Positions 1 through 9,507 are shown, numbered from the stretch's first letter. The stretch: 34,494 nucleotides of DNA from Rubritalea profundi (GCF_002954445.1 NZ_MQWA01000001.1:573322-607815), one strand, 5' to 3'. Notes: generated from the letters alone by a model not told the origin. Made by a program: numbers and translations.

Positions 1-3000
1 GGGGGTGGGGGCTTTGTCGGCTCCTTCTAGCGTCTGGATGTAGTGCCAGATTGCTTCGAATTGCTTGCTTGCATCGCCGTCGAAGAAGTTGGCATTGAGT
101 GCTTTTTTCTTATCGACGGTGTACTTCGGCATGATGGTGAGTGGGCTGAAGCGTTGAGGCCAATGCATCCAAGAATCATAGTAGCCGGGGCGGAGACGTT
201 GTCCAGAGAGTTGGAGGTTGGGTCCCTGGCCTTCGAACGCTTGGAGGGCTGGAGTTTCGCCGGCGGCGTGGCAAGCGACGCAGCCATAGCCGGTGAGCCC
301 GACGATTTTCTTGCCAGTTTCGACGAGTGACGCATGGGCATCGGGTCTCGGGGAGGATTGGACCATGCCGGCGCGATAGGCGATTCCTTTGGCTAGTAGG
401 TGTGAGTGGTGTGCGAAGCCTGGCATGCGGGCTGTCATCCATGGGCGAACTTTGAGGGTTTCACCTTTGAAGAGGGATTCGAGCCAATCGGTCCTGAGTT
501 TTTCACCTGCGAGTGTGATGTCGGGCAGTTTGTTCTCTCCCGAGTGACAGGTTGCGCATTGGAAGCGTTCCATCGCGCGGGATGCGTATTCGTGAGGAAC
601 GAAGCGGCGGAGTGAGTTATAGTTTCTGTTGCCGCCAACGTTCTTAAAGGCGAGGAGTGCTTGTTTGTCATCGAGGCTGAGGCCTAGTTCCGGTGCATTT
701 CCTTCTTCTTCTGATAAGCAGCCGTGCTCCATCCATTCGGTGTTCCACATTTTCCTCAGCCCTTTGGCTGCGAATTCATACTTCTCCTTTTTGTCGGGTT
801 GATGGCAGGTTGCGCATCGGTTGGCGACGATGGATTTTCCTTTTGCGGCATTGCCGAAGGTGGCTTGAAGGGGCTTGGGTCGTTTGGATTCTATCCAAGC
901 CGCAATGTCAGCAGCTTCCTGCGGTGTGAGTCGGAGATCGGGGATGGTGGTGAACTTGGCGTGTTGGCTTGGGTTAAGCAGGATAGCCTGGAGACCTCCA
1001 CGGGTGAGTTGGACGGATTTTGTGAATTCCTCAGCCCATGGCGTGAAGTGGAGCTTTTCAATGAGAGATTTTCCATTCTTCGGATCACCGGTCAAAGCGG
1101 GCAGCTCTTTGTCTTTCAGAGTGGCAAGGAAGGCTGCGATGTCATTGGCTTCGTCGGGTGCGACACTTGGGCAATTATCTTCGGGTTTCTTAACCCATTG
1201 CTCAAGCCAGCCTTGGTGCATGCGGTTGCCGATGTTGTTGAAATCGGGGAGGGTTTCGAAGAGTTCAGGCATTGATGCATCTGACTTTAAATCATTATTC
1301 TCATCGGTGTGGCATTTCACGCAGTTGGCAGCGGCGAAAAGATTGCGTCCTTTGCGGGCCTTGTCCTTGGCGGCTAGCATGGAGTTCGAAGTGTAGCGGT
1401 AGGCCGAGGGGCTGACTGGTTCCCAGATGAAATCGGACCCACTCCAGAGGAGACGGATTTGGCTGGTGCCTGATTTAGCTTTTTTGAAATGGCAGAACAG
1501 CGCTTGAGGGCCGGCTTCGAGGTCGAGCGGGGGAGACTCTAGAGGGAGGTCGCCCTCAATGACTTTCTTGCCATTAATTTTGAGGCTGGCCCAACCATGA
1601 CCTTCCAGGCGGAATGCTCTTTTATCACGAGAATCGATGACGACATCTCCCTCGAAGACCGCCTGTGATGAGTTGATTAAAGAGGTGATTGTGCTCTTGT
1701 TCTCAACTGTCATGGCAAGTCGATCGACAACAAGAGCGTCGTCAGCAGCACCTCTCGAAGAGCTAAGAATGAGTCCTTGTTCTCCGAGCGCTTCTTTTTT
1801 GATGACGGGGAGATTGGCGAGATCGAGCCCGTGTTTATCAAATGTTGGACGAAGTTTGTGGATGGTGTTCCAGATGGTTTCCTTGAATTCCTTTTTGTTC
1901 GCGCTGGCGAGGTCCATGCGGATTTCCATCTGCATGGCTGGAGTCATTTTGGGGATGTAGAGGAAGACTGATTTGCCATCCTTCAGGAGCTTGGCTGCGC
2001 GTACTTCGACCGCGTCGACTTGATTGACCGAGCCCTTTGAAGGGGTAGAAAGGGCTTCCTTGCGAGCGGAGAGATCTTTATCGTCGACCGAGAACCTTCC
2101 AGAACCATACTGCGGGCCCCAGACGTAATCCCATTTGCTGATGGAGTAGCGGCGGGGATCGTTTGCGACTGAGGGGTCTAGTTTTTCGCTGAACTCGATG
2201 CGCAGTCCATTGGCGTGCGCTTCAAGTTTTTGGGGGACGGGCTTTTCGTCTGAGACCAAACGAATGCGCTGGAAGCCGGTTCCGCCATTGGTCTGCCATC
2301 CGCGGAATCCGATGACGAAGAGTTGTCCGGATTTTGGATGGAATCGTCCACGCATGCCGGCGGTGGTGAGATCGATGGGAAGTCGATAGACGCCGCCTTG
2401 AACCTGGCCGTCGACCTCGTCGATCAAGCTTCGATAAATCGAGCTTTTTCCATAGGAAAAGTGGAGCATATTCCCAGCGTGATTTGACCATGATCCGTCG
2501 GCTGGAACCCAGACTTGGCTACCGCTGGAGTTGTCAACGTAGTAGGGGAGCCAGCAGAGAGGCTTTTCGTAATCGGTCGGCATTCCGGGGAGATTGCGGA
2601 CGAAGTTTCTACCGTCCCACTCGCTGGGAACGACGCCATGGAAGCTGCTTCCATCGGGCTTGCTCCAGGTGATTTTGCAACGTGGAACGTAGCTGCCTTC
2701 GTTCTCGCCTGTGGTGATTTCGCCATTGGGACCGATGCCAATTCCGCCGGGAGCACGAAGTCCCCAGGCCATGCGTTGCATCGTTTTCCCATCGGGGCTG
2801 ACCTTAAGGATGGTGCCGGTATGCTCGGTGGGATCGGAGAATCCGCGACCACCTGCGAGGACGGGGGCTGCCTTGGTGAAGCAGAAGTTACCGTCTTTGT
2901 CGGTCTGCAGGTCGAAGGCAAATTCGTGGAATCCGGGGGTGATGAGGATGTCGTTGTTAAAGCACTCGTAGAAGTCGGCTTCACCATCGTTGTTGAGGTC

Positions 3001-4164
3001 GTGTAGGCGGGTGATTTGATCGCGTCCGTGGGTGTAGATGATGTCATCGACAATTTTGAGACCGAGTGTTTGATAGAGTCCAGAGGCAAAGCGCCGCCAG
3101 GTGATTTTTGAGAGGTCACCATCAATGCCCTCGGCGATCCAGACGTCGCCATTCCATGTGGAGCAGGCCGCGCGTTTGCCGTCGGAGAAGAAATCGAAGC
3201 CACCGAATCGGATGTTAGATTCCCACGGGTTTTCTTTGGGTAGGGGGATGTCATCGGCGGCATAGCCAGCAGTGCTGGTAGATGCGCGGCCTTTGACAGT
3301 GACAGATTCTGGAAAGAGAGCTGGGCCGCCTGCAGTGAGGGGGCCGGGGCCACGGTGATCTGGGAGGTCGACTTTCTTTCCTTTCGGGGAATAGATGAGG
3401 TCAAATTCTCCCTCGGCTCCTTTTTTAAGAGCGAGCAGAATACGGCCTGATGGCTGCGTCTTTAAAGTGATCCCAGCTGGAGTGCCGAGATCAGCGAAGC
3501 CGTCTAACGAGAGTTCTATGTCGCGGCCGCCTTCGAGCGGGTCAAGAATCAGCAGTTCGACGTCCTGCTTCATTTTCTCGATTTTGAATGAACGAACAAG
3601 TGCGTCATCGTGAACCCAAGGAGTATCGAGGACTTTGGAGCCGCCAATGGTGTAGCTCAGTACGGTGTTATTCTCGTGTCGGTAGAGTCCAAGGTACTCA
3701 CCTTGCTGGTCGGGGAGGGGGCCATTTTTGGTTTCACGCGGGTCCTGCCAGTTGCCATTTACAGCGACGCCTGGGCCATTTTTTGTGGCGAAGAAGTAGC
3801 TCTTTCGGTCTTCGGGGAGGTAGGAGTTGTCTGAGTGCTTTCCGCTCCACGGAGTTCCCTCGAGCTGGGCCGTTCCTTGGAATCCGGCAACCATGCGTAA
3901 GGTTTCAGTGTCAAAAACAACGCTGTGATCCTCGTCGCGGCCGAGTTTGATGGCGATTCCCTTGAGAACGGCGACGTCGCCCTTTGGTCCAAATCCGAGG
4001 AAGGTGTCACTGATGAATGGACCAGTATCGATGAGATCCCACCAGCTGGCTTTGGGGTTTTCCAGTTTGAGAGCTTGGGTTCGTTCAGCTCTTGTCTCAG
4101 CGATGAGGATCGATGGAGTGAGCGAAATGAGTGCACAAATGGAAAGAGAGCGAAGTAAGTTCAT
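1..4164 (-). CDS. Secreted tetra-haem PVC-type cytochrome with N-terminal sensor/propeller-like region (3' end outside window)
   Basis: An uninterrupted frame of 1388 codons opens at ATG 4164 and is still open at base 1, so the C-terminus is missing. Residues 1 to about 22 form a Sec signal peptide (LLRSLSICALISL, ending AET). Residues about 35-320 resemble the N-terminal region (DUF6797-like) found in large PVC cytochromes. Residues about 330-660 look like a glucose/sorbosone-dehydrogenase-type propeller and carry a calcium-binding-like DLNNDGEADFYE at 389. Four CXXCH haem motifs follow: CVKCH at 948, CATCH at 1117, CATCH at 1203 and CVACH at 1295. The family is thought to act in periplasmic electron transfer linked to polysaccharide or alcohol oxidation; the substrate here is unknown. 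No Shine-Dalgarno is visible. The domain names come from recognition by eye; the haem motifs and signal peptide are direct observations. Confidence 0.85.
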   Translation of the reverse strand, partial: MNLLRSLSICALISLTPSILIAETRAERTQALKLENPKASWWDLIDTGPFISDTFLGFGPKGDVAVLKGIAIKLGRDEDHSVVFDTETLRMVAGFQGTAQLEGTPWSGKHSDNSYLPEDRKSYFFATKNGPGVAVNGNWQDPRETKNGPLPDQQGEYLGLYRHENNTVLSYTIGGSKVLDTPWVHDDALVRSFKIEKMKQDVELLILDPLEGGRDIELSLDGFADLGTPAGITLKTQPSGRILLALKKGAEGEFDLIYSPKGKKVDLPDHRGPGPLTAGGPALFPESVTVKGRASTSTAGYAADDIPLPKENPWESNIRFGGFDFFSDGKRAACSTWNGDVWIAEGIDGDLSKITWRRFASGLYQTLGLKIVDDIIYTHGRDQITRLHDLNNDGEADFYECFNNDILITPGFHEFAFDLQTDKDGNFCFTKAAPVLAGGRGFSDPTEHTGTILKVSPDGKTMQRMAWGLRAPGGIGIGPNGEITTGENEGSYVPRCKITWSKPDGSSFHGVVPSEWDGRNFVRNLPGMPTDYEKPLCWLPYYVDNSSGSQVWVPADGSWSNHAGNMLHFSYGKSSIYRSLIDEVDGQVQGGVYRLPIDLTTAGMRGRFHPKSGQLFVIGFRGWQTNGGTGFQRIRLVSDEKPVPQKLEAHANGLRIEFSEKLDPSVANDPRRYSISKWDYVWGPQYGSGRFSVDDKDLSARKEALSTPSKGSVNQVDAVEVRAAKLLKDGKSVFLYIPKMTPAMQMEIRMDLASANKKEFKETIWNTIHKLRPTFDKHGLDLANLPVIKKEALGEQGLILSSSRGAADDALVVDRLAMTVENKSTITSLINSSQAVFEGDVVIDSRDKRAFRLEGHGWASLKINGKKVIEGDLPLESPPLDLEAGPQALFCHFKKAKSGTSQIRLLWSGSDFIWEPVSPSAYRYTSNSMLAAKDKARKGRNLFAAANCVKCHTDENNDLKSDASMPELFETLPDFNNIGNRMHQGWLEQWVKKPEDNCPSVAPDEANDIAAFLATLKDKELPALTGDPKNGKSLIEKLHFTPWAEEFTKSVQLTRGGLQAILLNPSQHAKFTTIPDLRLTPQEAADIAAWIESKRPKPLQATFGNAAKGKSIVANRCATCHQPDKKEKYEFAAKGLRKMWNTEWMEHGCLSEEEGNAPELGLSLDDKQALLAFKNVGGNRNYNSLRRFVPHEYASRAMERFQCATCHSGENKLPDITLAGEKLRTDWLESLFKGETLKVRPWMTARMPGFAHHSHLLAKGIAYRAGMVQSSPRPDAHASLVETGKKIVGLTGYGCVACHAAGETPALQAFEGQGPNLQLSGQRLRPGYYDSWMHWPQRFSPLTIMPKYTVDKKKALNANFFDGDASKQFEAIWHYIQTLEGADKAPTP

Positions 4165-4332
4165 GAGAATAGTTGGCCTAAAGGTGACGGAGCTGGAGAC
4201 TCAGGTGCCTTTTATCGTTTCTGGCGGATCTACATCCTACCGAGGTTGCTAGGTGTATAATCAATTCAGAATAGGTTCAAGCCTCGGACATCAACTGCTA
4301 GGAATTTGCTTTTTGGCTAAGGTGTTAGGATG

Positions 4333-4360
4333 GGCTGGAATGAGGCTAGAAGCCCCAGCC
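4333..4360. repeat. Small inverted repeat between the cytochrome and Sel1 genes
   Basis: GGCTGG at 4333-4338 is matched by CCAGCC at 4355-4360 and can form a hairpin. No T-run follows on either strand, so it is not a standard intrinsic terminator. It lies in a 249-base gap in which I see nothing else. Confidence 0.35.
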
Positions 4361-4413
4361 ACAGACTGGCTATGACACACTTAGCCTAGCTCGCTGGGTC
4401 TACTTGTTTGGGT

Positions 4414-6000
4414 TCAGTTTTTTTTAGCGGCGGCTTTCTTTGCGTCGGTGAGGCGTTTTTCACCCTCGGTCAACTGCTCGGCAGTCATAATTTTGATGAT
4501 ACTATCGCGGAGTTAGATAGCTAGTTTGCCGACGGGTGTGTTGGATGCGTTGGCGTATGCGGCAGCGGCGCTGGCAGCTGACTCGGCGCAGACGTAGGCC
4601 TCAACGATGTCCTGTTTGCCACCGATGCCCTTTGCCAGAACTTCGGCGTACTTGACCACTCCACCAAGGTTGCCGCCTTTGGCTGAGAGTTCGAAGAGCT
4701 GACGCGCTGCACCGTGGTCGCGTTTGACGCCCATGCCTTTTTCATATATCTCACCGAGGTGTAACTGCGCTTGTCCGTGCCCGGAACGTGCCGCGCGGAT
4801 AAACCAGGCTCCGGCGGCAACGAAGTCCTGCTGCACGCCCCTACCCTGCTGGTAGCGCGTGCCAATCTTGTACTCGGCCGCGACCAGTCCGGCGGATGCG
4901 GAGCGTAGGAGCCAGGGCATGACCTCAGCCTTGAGTTGCGGTCTTACGTCCGAGGTGTCGAGCATGACCGAGAGATCATACATACAGACGGCATGGCCGA
5001 GTTCTGCGTCCTGGCGGTAGTAATCCATCGCCTTGCTCTTGTCCATTTTCAGTCCCCCGAGTCCGTTTTCGTGGAAGGTGGCGAGACTGTAGATGGTAGC
5101 TGGCACTTTTTTGTCAGCCGCTTTGTCGTAGTAGTCGATTGCGGATTTTAATGATTTTTTGCCACCCCAGCCGTTCTCGCTCATTTGTCCCAGGTAATAA
5201 AGGCCGTAGGGGTCACCGAGTTTATCGAGGCGGGAGAACTAGTCGCGTACCTTCGCGTAGTTCTGTTGAGCAGGATTGGAGGCCAGGTAGAATTCTCCGA
5301 GCGCGCGCATGGCTCCGAGATGTTTTGCCTCGGCCGCTTTTTTGAGCCATGATTCGGCGCTTAGTGGGTCAGGCTTGAGCTCGGGTTTGAGCTTGCCGTC
5401 GCGGTAGAGCTGGCCGAGTACGAAGGCTGCATCGGATTTGAAGGAACCGGTGGATTTTGTTGCTTGAGTCAGGTACTCGATCGCCTTGGTGGCATCGGCG
5501 GTGTAACCGTAGCCTGCGAGGTGCGCCAGGCCGAGCCGCAACTGTGCGACCGCTAGGCCTTTACTAGCTAATTGCTCCATCTGCTTGCGGGCGGCGGCAA
5601 ATTCTTCGGGGTCATCGGGCGCGGCGAAGCGCAGGAGCACCAGTTCTTTAGTCGCCTGCGGGTTGCCTTTAGCCGCGGCTTTCTGGAAGTTCTCCTTCGC
5701 GAGTTTGAGGTTTTCCGGAGTTCCTCGGCCTTCGCGGTGCATGATACCGAGTGCCATATAGGCGGTTAATTCGTTACGCTTGGCCGCCAGAGTGAACATC
5801 TTGAAGGCTTGCTCCTGTTTGCCACTTTTTGACAATCGAAAGCCTTCGCTTACTTCTTTAGACGCTTTTTGAGTATCCCCGCTGTCTTTAACCTCTTCGA
5901 GGTTGAAGTTGTCAAAGGCGTAACTAGCCGCGTCGGCGTGCGGGGTGGCTATCAGCAGGGTGACGAACAATAGGAGAACCGAGAGAGAATATTTTTTCAT
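4414..6000 (-). pseudogene. Secreted Sel1-repeat protein gene interrupted by two in-frame stop codons
   Basis: One frame runs from ATG 6000 to TGA 4414-4416 (about 528 codons) with stops at 5239-5241 (TAG) and 4513-4515 (TAA). The start is the ATG that opens a clear signal peptide (MKKYSLSVLLLFVTLLIATP, then HADA). Sel1-type repeats lie before the first stop (TAYMALGIMHREGRGTPEN, AAFVLGQLYRDGKL) and continue in the same frame after it (YGLYYLGQMSENGWGG, AEYKIGTRYQQGRGVQQD, AQLHLGEIYEKGMGVKRD). After the second stop the frame still reads LRDSIIKIMTAEQLTEGE followed by a Lys/Ala-rich tail. Sel1 repeats are alpha-solenoid protein-interaction modules. As written, the longest products are 253 and 223 residues. 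It is probably a recently inactivated gene; sequencing error or stop readthrough are alternatives. Confidence 0.75.
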
Positions 6001-6231
6001 AGTGAGATGTGAGTACGTTTTAAAAACTAGGAGAATGCTTGAGTATGTCGAGTACATTGGCGCGACAGGTGGGATGATTATTCAGATTTTTAACCGCTAA
6101 ATATGCGAAAGAAGGCTTGGGTTGTGGATTCATTTTTAACCACGGAAAACAGGGAGTATTTCCAGGCGAAGCTGTCTCACTGGGTGTTTGGAGTTTACCC
6201 CCGTTGGGGGCTTAGGTACTCGATGGACCGC

Positions 6232-6268
6232 AAAAAACCCACCCCCCGGTGATGGGAAGTGGGGTTGG
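6232..6268 (-). terminator. Probable intrinsic terminator of the lost PEP-CTERM-like gene
   Basis: Read on the minus strand, AACCCCACTTCCC pairs imperfectly with GGGGGGTGGGTT and is followed by a T-run at 6232-6237. It lies about 30 bases downstream of the stop of the PEP-CTERM-like tail, as expected for that gene's terminator. The stem has bulges, so confidence is moderate. Confidence 0.5.
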
Positions 6269-6295
6269 AGTGATTGTTGATTTTCAGATGCCAAA

Positions 6296-6457
6296 TTACC
6301 TACGGCGACGGAGGATCAGAGCGAGTCCACCGAGGCCGAGTTCATCGAGGGCGGGACCATCGGACCCACCCCAATCGAGCCCAGTTAGGGCGACCGGAAG
6401 GCACTGAGCTGAATTAGTAGGATTCAGGCCTCTGAATGAATCTTTGCTCAAAAGTTG
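6296..6457 (-). pseudogene. Orphan C-terminal tail with PEP-CTERM-like sorting signal
   Basis: A minus-strand frame without a start codon is bounded by TGA at 6458-6460 and ends at TAA 6296-6298. Its last residues are a short hydrophobic stretch ending in an arginine cluster (ELGLGGLALILRRRR), which is the typical end of PEP-CTERM/exosortase substrates. The usual Pro-Glu-Pro is absent; the equivalent place reads SDGPALDE. The preceding residues (RGLNPTNSAQCLPVALTG) look coding. This is most simply the remaining 3' end of a deleted or frameshifted exported protein gene. Known of the family: the signal directs attachment to the cell surface or matrix. Inference: the rest of the gene has been lost upstream. 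Confidence 0.6.
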
Positions 6458-6773
6458 TCATACTCTCTTCACAGTTATACTGGATCAATAGTTGTACTCT
6501 TATTCTTTGTATTTGCAGCAAAGCTGATTTGGAGAGGGCGAAATGACACAGCGAGATTAGCTTCGTTGGTTGTCAGTTGCATCGCTCGCTATGCGCCTTC
6601 CTCCCGCCTTGCTGGAATCGAAGTCACTAAGACATCAGCTGTTTGATAGGTCCAGCTTGATCAATGGTGAGAATATTTTTCATCTTCAGATGTCTAATTT
6701 TGCTAGAATTGGCACATAATATTTCAAGTAAAATAAATAGCCAGCCCCGGAGGTCGATCAGTTTTCTAGCGCC
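6458..6773. other. Non-coding stretch
   Basis: This 316-base gap lies between the PEP-CTERM-like remnant and the end of the GMC oxidoreductase gene. A 63-codon TTG-start frame on the plus strand begins at 6455 but has no family resemblance or start signal that I can defend. I see no hairpin with a T-run, no tRNA and no repeat here. Decayed sequence of the lost upstream gene is possible. Confidence 0.4.
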
Positions 6774-8483
6774 TTAGAGATTGCCTTTTTTCATCTCCGT
6801 GACGGCAAAGTCTACCGCCCTTGCGGTGAGGGCCATGTAGGTGAGCGATGGATTCTGGCAGCCGGATGAGACCATGGCCGCACCATCTGTGCAAAAGACG
6901 TTAGGTGCACCCCAAACTTGGTTGTGTTTGTTGAGGACGGATTCCTCTGGCGAGCTTCCCATCCTCGCGGTACCCATCTCGTGGATAGCAAGCCCGATCG
7001 AGGGTTCCCTGTTGTAGGTGCTGATTCCCTTCGCGCCCATTGATTCTAACATCTCCGCTGAATCGTTCATCATATCTTCGCGCATGGCGTGCTCGTTTTC
7101 TTGGAACTCGGCATCGGCGACAACGAGGGGTAAGCCCCATTTGTCGGTCTTTTTCTTGCTGAGCGAGATTCGGTTGTTCTCGTAGGGCAGGCATTCGCCG
7201 AAGCCATACATACCGATCTTCCAAGGACCGAATGAGGTGAGTTCCTTTTTGAAATCCGCGCCAAAGCCAGCGATCGGACGCGACCATCCCTGACGCATGC
7301 CCTCGCCTTGATAGCCGAAGCCGCGGAGGTAGTTCCCTTTCCCAGGTTTCTCGGTGAAATTCCTGTAGCGTGGGATATAGAATCCGCCGGGGCGCCTGCC
7401 GAACTGGACTTTGTCCGCGTGGGTATCGATGTGGCCCTTGGCTCCGACTCCGAGATGGTGGTCCATCAGGTAGCCGCCGAGCGACCCGCTCTCGTCCATC
7501 CCGTTCTGATAGCGATCAGATTTCGAGTTCATCAAGATCGCAGTGGACGCGACGGTGGAGGCATTGAGGAAAATGACTTTGGCAAAATATTCGGTCGTTT
7601 CCAGTGTCACCTCGTCGATCAGGCGCACGCCGATAGCCTTGCCAGCCTTGTCATCGTAGATGACGGAGTGGACGATGGAATGCGTGCGCAGGGTCATTTT
7701 TCCCGTGTTCGCAGCGGCTTTAAGCGTCGCCGACTGGCTGCTGAAATAGGCGCCGAAAGGACAGCCACGAATGCAGAGATTCCGATACATGCACGCCGAG
7801 CGGCCCAGAGCGAGTTGCTCCGGCGTCGGCTTGGTAAGGTGGGCGATGCGGGCGTGGACAACCTTGCGGGTGTCCCATTTCCCCTCCACACCAGCCTTGA
7901 GATCGAGCTCCGGTGGAGTGAGTGCCATCGCTGGCTGGAATATCCCGTCCGGCAGTTGCACCAGTCCATCGGCGTTGCCGCTGATGCCTACGAATTTCTC
8001 CACGTAGCTGTACCACGGTGCTATTTCCTCGTAGCTGATCGGCCATGGGATGGAGATGCCTTCCTTGGCGTTCGCCTCGAAGTCCATCTGGCTGAGGCGA
8101 TAGGTTTGCCGGCCCCACATGACGGAGCGCCCGCCGGTGTGGTAGCCGCGCATCCAGTCGAAGCGCTTCTTCTCCTCGTAAGGATGGTCGATGTCATCGA
8201 CAAAAAGCTGATTCTGCGAAGGTCTAACCGTGTAGCCAGTGCGGCTTTGCTTTTTCTGCTGGGAAATAATTTCCCGGGATGGTTTGTTGAGCCATTGGAG
8301 CTCCCACGGGGCGGAGTTGGTGGTCTTGTAGTCGGTGACGTGTTCGAGCTTGTGACCGCGCTCCAGAACCAGCGTGCTGAGGCCTTTCTCGCAGAGTTCT
8401 TTGGCAGCCCAGCCGCCTGAGATTCCGGAGCCGACAACGATCGCATCATACATGTGTTCCGCTTTTCCTTTGGTGAGACTCAT
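6774..8483 (-). CDS. GMC-family FAD oxidoreductase (gluconate 2-dehydrogenase large-subunit-like)
   Basis: The 569-residue product oxidises an alcohol group of a sugar, polyol or sugar acid using FAD. The nucleotide-binding motif GSGISGG is at residues 18-24 within DAIVVGSGISGGWAAKEL, followed by the acidic strand end LVLERGH. A cysteine-rich segment (CMYRNLCIRGCPFGAYFS) lies in the middle. The C-terminal GMC block has HEMGTARMG followed by VFCTDGAAMVSSGCQNPSLT. There is no signal peptide. The gene starts 23 bases after the stop of the upstream subunit-3 gene, whose product has a Tat-like signal, so export as a hitchhiking complex is likely. The substrate cannot be told from sequence alone. 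An A-rich stretch, not a Shine-Dalgarno, precedes the ATG. Confidence 0.9.
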   Translation of the reverse strand: MSLTKGKAEHMYDAIVVGSGISGGWAAKELCEKGLSTLVLERGHKLEHVTDYKTTNSAPWELQWLNKPSREIISQQKKQSRTGYTVRPSQNQLFVDDIDHPYEEKKRFDWMRGYHTGGRSVMWGRQTYRLSQMDFEANAKEGISIPWPISYEEIAPWYSYVEKFVGISGNADGLVQLPDGIFQPAMALTPPELDLKAGVEGKWDTRKVVHARIAHLTKPTPEQLALGRSACMYRNLCIRGCPFGAYFSSQSATLKAAANTGKMTLRTHSIVHSVIYDDKAGKAIGVRLIDEVTLETTEYFAKVIFLNASTVASTAILMNSKSDRYQNGMDESGSLGGYLMDHHLGVGAKGHIDTHADKVQFGRRPGGFYIPRYRNFTEKPGKGNYLRGFGYQGEGMRQGWSRPIAGFGADFKKELTSFGPWKIGMYGFGECLPYENNRISLSKKKTDKWGLPLVVADAEFQENEHAMREDMMNDSAEMLESMGAKGISTYNREPSIGLAIHEMGTARMGSSPEESVLNKHNQVWGAPNVFCTDGAAMVSSGCQNPSLTYMALTARAVDFAVTEMKKGNL

Positions 8484-8506
8484 AAGTTTTTTTTAATAGG
8501 TAGGAG

Positions 8507-9085
8507 TTAGATGGAGTAGGCTTTCATGCCTGGCTTGAGCGGCATGTCTGGCACCCATTTTCCGGGCACCAAATGGTAGTCGAACGCCTGGGTAGCGCCG
8601 ACCTCGGAGTTCACGTAACAGAACTTGGTAAGCTCCTTGAACTGCTGGAGAAATGTCTGCCTCTGCGGTTTTCCTTGCTGCTCCAGCTTGGCCCGTGTCG
8701 CTTTAGTCTCCTCATCATAAGCCGTAAGAAAAGCCACCTGCTCTTCTGCGCTAAGCTTGTCCAGCCCCTTGCCGTGGTCTTTCGCACAGCGCAGCATGAT
8801 GGCCGCAAGTCCCTCTGTGATGATGAGTTGATCCTCCGGTGTTAGGCAATCTTTTGTGATCAGCTCGATCCAGCCCGGCACCCCTGCCCCGTTTGCCCCC
8901 GGGGTATCCGTCTCCGGGATAATTGCCTCTGCAAGGATGGCCACCTGCTTGCGCTGGGCCGGACGGAAATAGGTGAGGTCGGCGGGGTTGAATGCCTCGC
9001 CGATTCTCGCGAAAGCGCTTTCCGGAAGGGCAACACTGCCTCCCACTGCCATCGCCATGATCTTTAAAAGTTCTCTGCGCTCCAT
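8507..9085 (-). CDS. Gluconate 2-dehydrogenase subunit 3 family protein (Tat-exported partner)
   Basis: The 192-residue product has a twin-arginine-like N-terminus, MERRELLKIMAMAVGGSVAL, with cleavage probably after SAFA. The mature part begins with segments typical of the subunit-3 family (YFRPAQRKQVAILAEAIIPE and TPGANGAGVPGWIELI). In characterised gluconate 2-dehydrogenases this small subunit accompanies the flavin GMC subunit and carries it through the Tat pathway; a cytochrome c subunit is often a third partner but is not adjacent here. It is the first gene of a two-gene operon with the GMC oxidoreductase. No Shine-Dalgarno is visible; the ATG is preceded by CGAAAAAAACT. Confidence 0.85.
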   Translation of the reverse strand: MERRELLKIMAMAVGGSVALPESAFARIGEAFNPADLTYFRPAQRKQVAILAEAIIPETDTPGANGAGVPGWIELITKDCLTPEDQLIITEGLAAIMLRCAKDHGKGLDKLSAEEQVAFLTAYDEETKATRAKLEQQGKPQRQTFLQQFKELTKFCYVNSEVGATQAFDYHLVPGKWVPDMPLKPGMKAYSI

Positions 9086-9507
9086 AGTTTTTTTCGAAAT
9101 GTTAGTTTTGAGGTGTGCCTGAAAGTTAGGCCACCGAAAGGCTAAGTTAAGCTAGGGTGACCGAGTGGTTTTAGAAAATTGGATGTGGGTGGTCAAGTAG
9201 AGAGCGGGCACAAATGGCTGACGAGGTATCGAGCCGAAGGACGGAAAGGGCTCATCCTCTCGCACGAGTGATCCTCGCGACGCTATGCCATTATACCACT
9301 AAGCAAAACCAAAGAGACAAATGTTCTTTTTGAGGGCTTTAGGAAAATGCGCTACGCGGAAACTTTGAGTGCTGGGTGCTTTCTTGATAAATCGGCGTTT
9401 CTCCTCAGTCATGGTGCTGACTTGGGGCTAGAGTGTGCTGAAGTAAAAGCGCTAAATGATTATCAAGGAACCTCCGGCTTTCGTCTCTTTTGAAACTTTA
9501 CTTTATA
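9086..9507. other. Intergenic region with a tRNA-like fragment
   Basis: The 422-base gap contains no credible reading frame. On the minus strand, 9270-9308 reads like a tRNA D-arm (GCTTAGTGGTATAATGGC), followed by short hairpins (GAGCC/GGCTC around 9220-9250). I cannot build an anticodon arm and T-arm with matching acceptor stem, so I do not call a tRNA. It could be a decayed tRNA or an unrelated structured RNA. No clear promoter or terminator was recognised in the rest. Confidence 0.35.

Noticed and set aside
2424-3404. 326-codon minus-strand frame inside the multi-haem cytochrome gene
   Set aside because: It is out of frame with the cytochrome, which is continuous through this region and has its haem motifs in register with ATG 4164. 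The alternative product is a low-complexity Ser/Pro/Thr sequence.
6455-6646. 63-codon plus-strand frame starting at TTG
   Set aside because: It lies opposite the PEP-CTERM-like remnant at its start, has no ribosome site and no family resemblance, and the composition after residue 35 looks like non-coding sequence.
7308-8420. 370-codon plus-strand frame opposite the GMC oxidoreductase
   Set aside because: It is the antisense shadow of a well-conserved enzyme gene whose motifs are all on the minus strand.
9150-9310. Complete tRNA gene
   Set aside because: Only a D-arm-like part is visible; acceptor, anticodon and T-arms do not fit.
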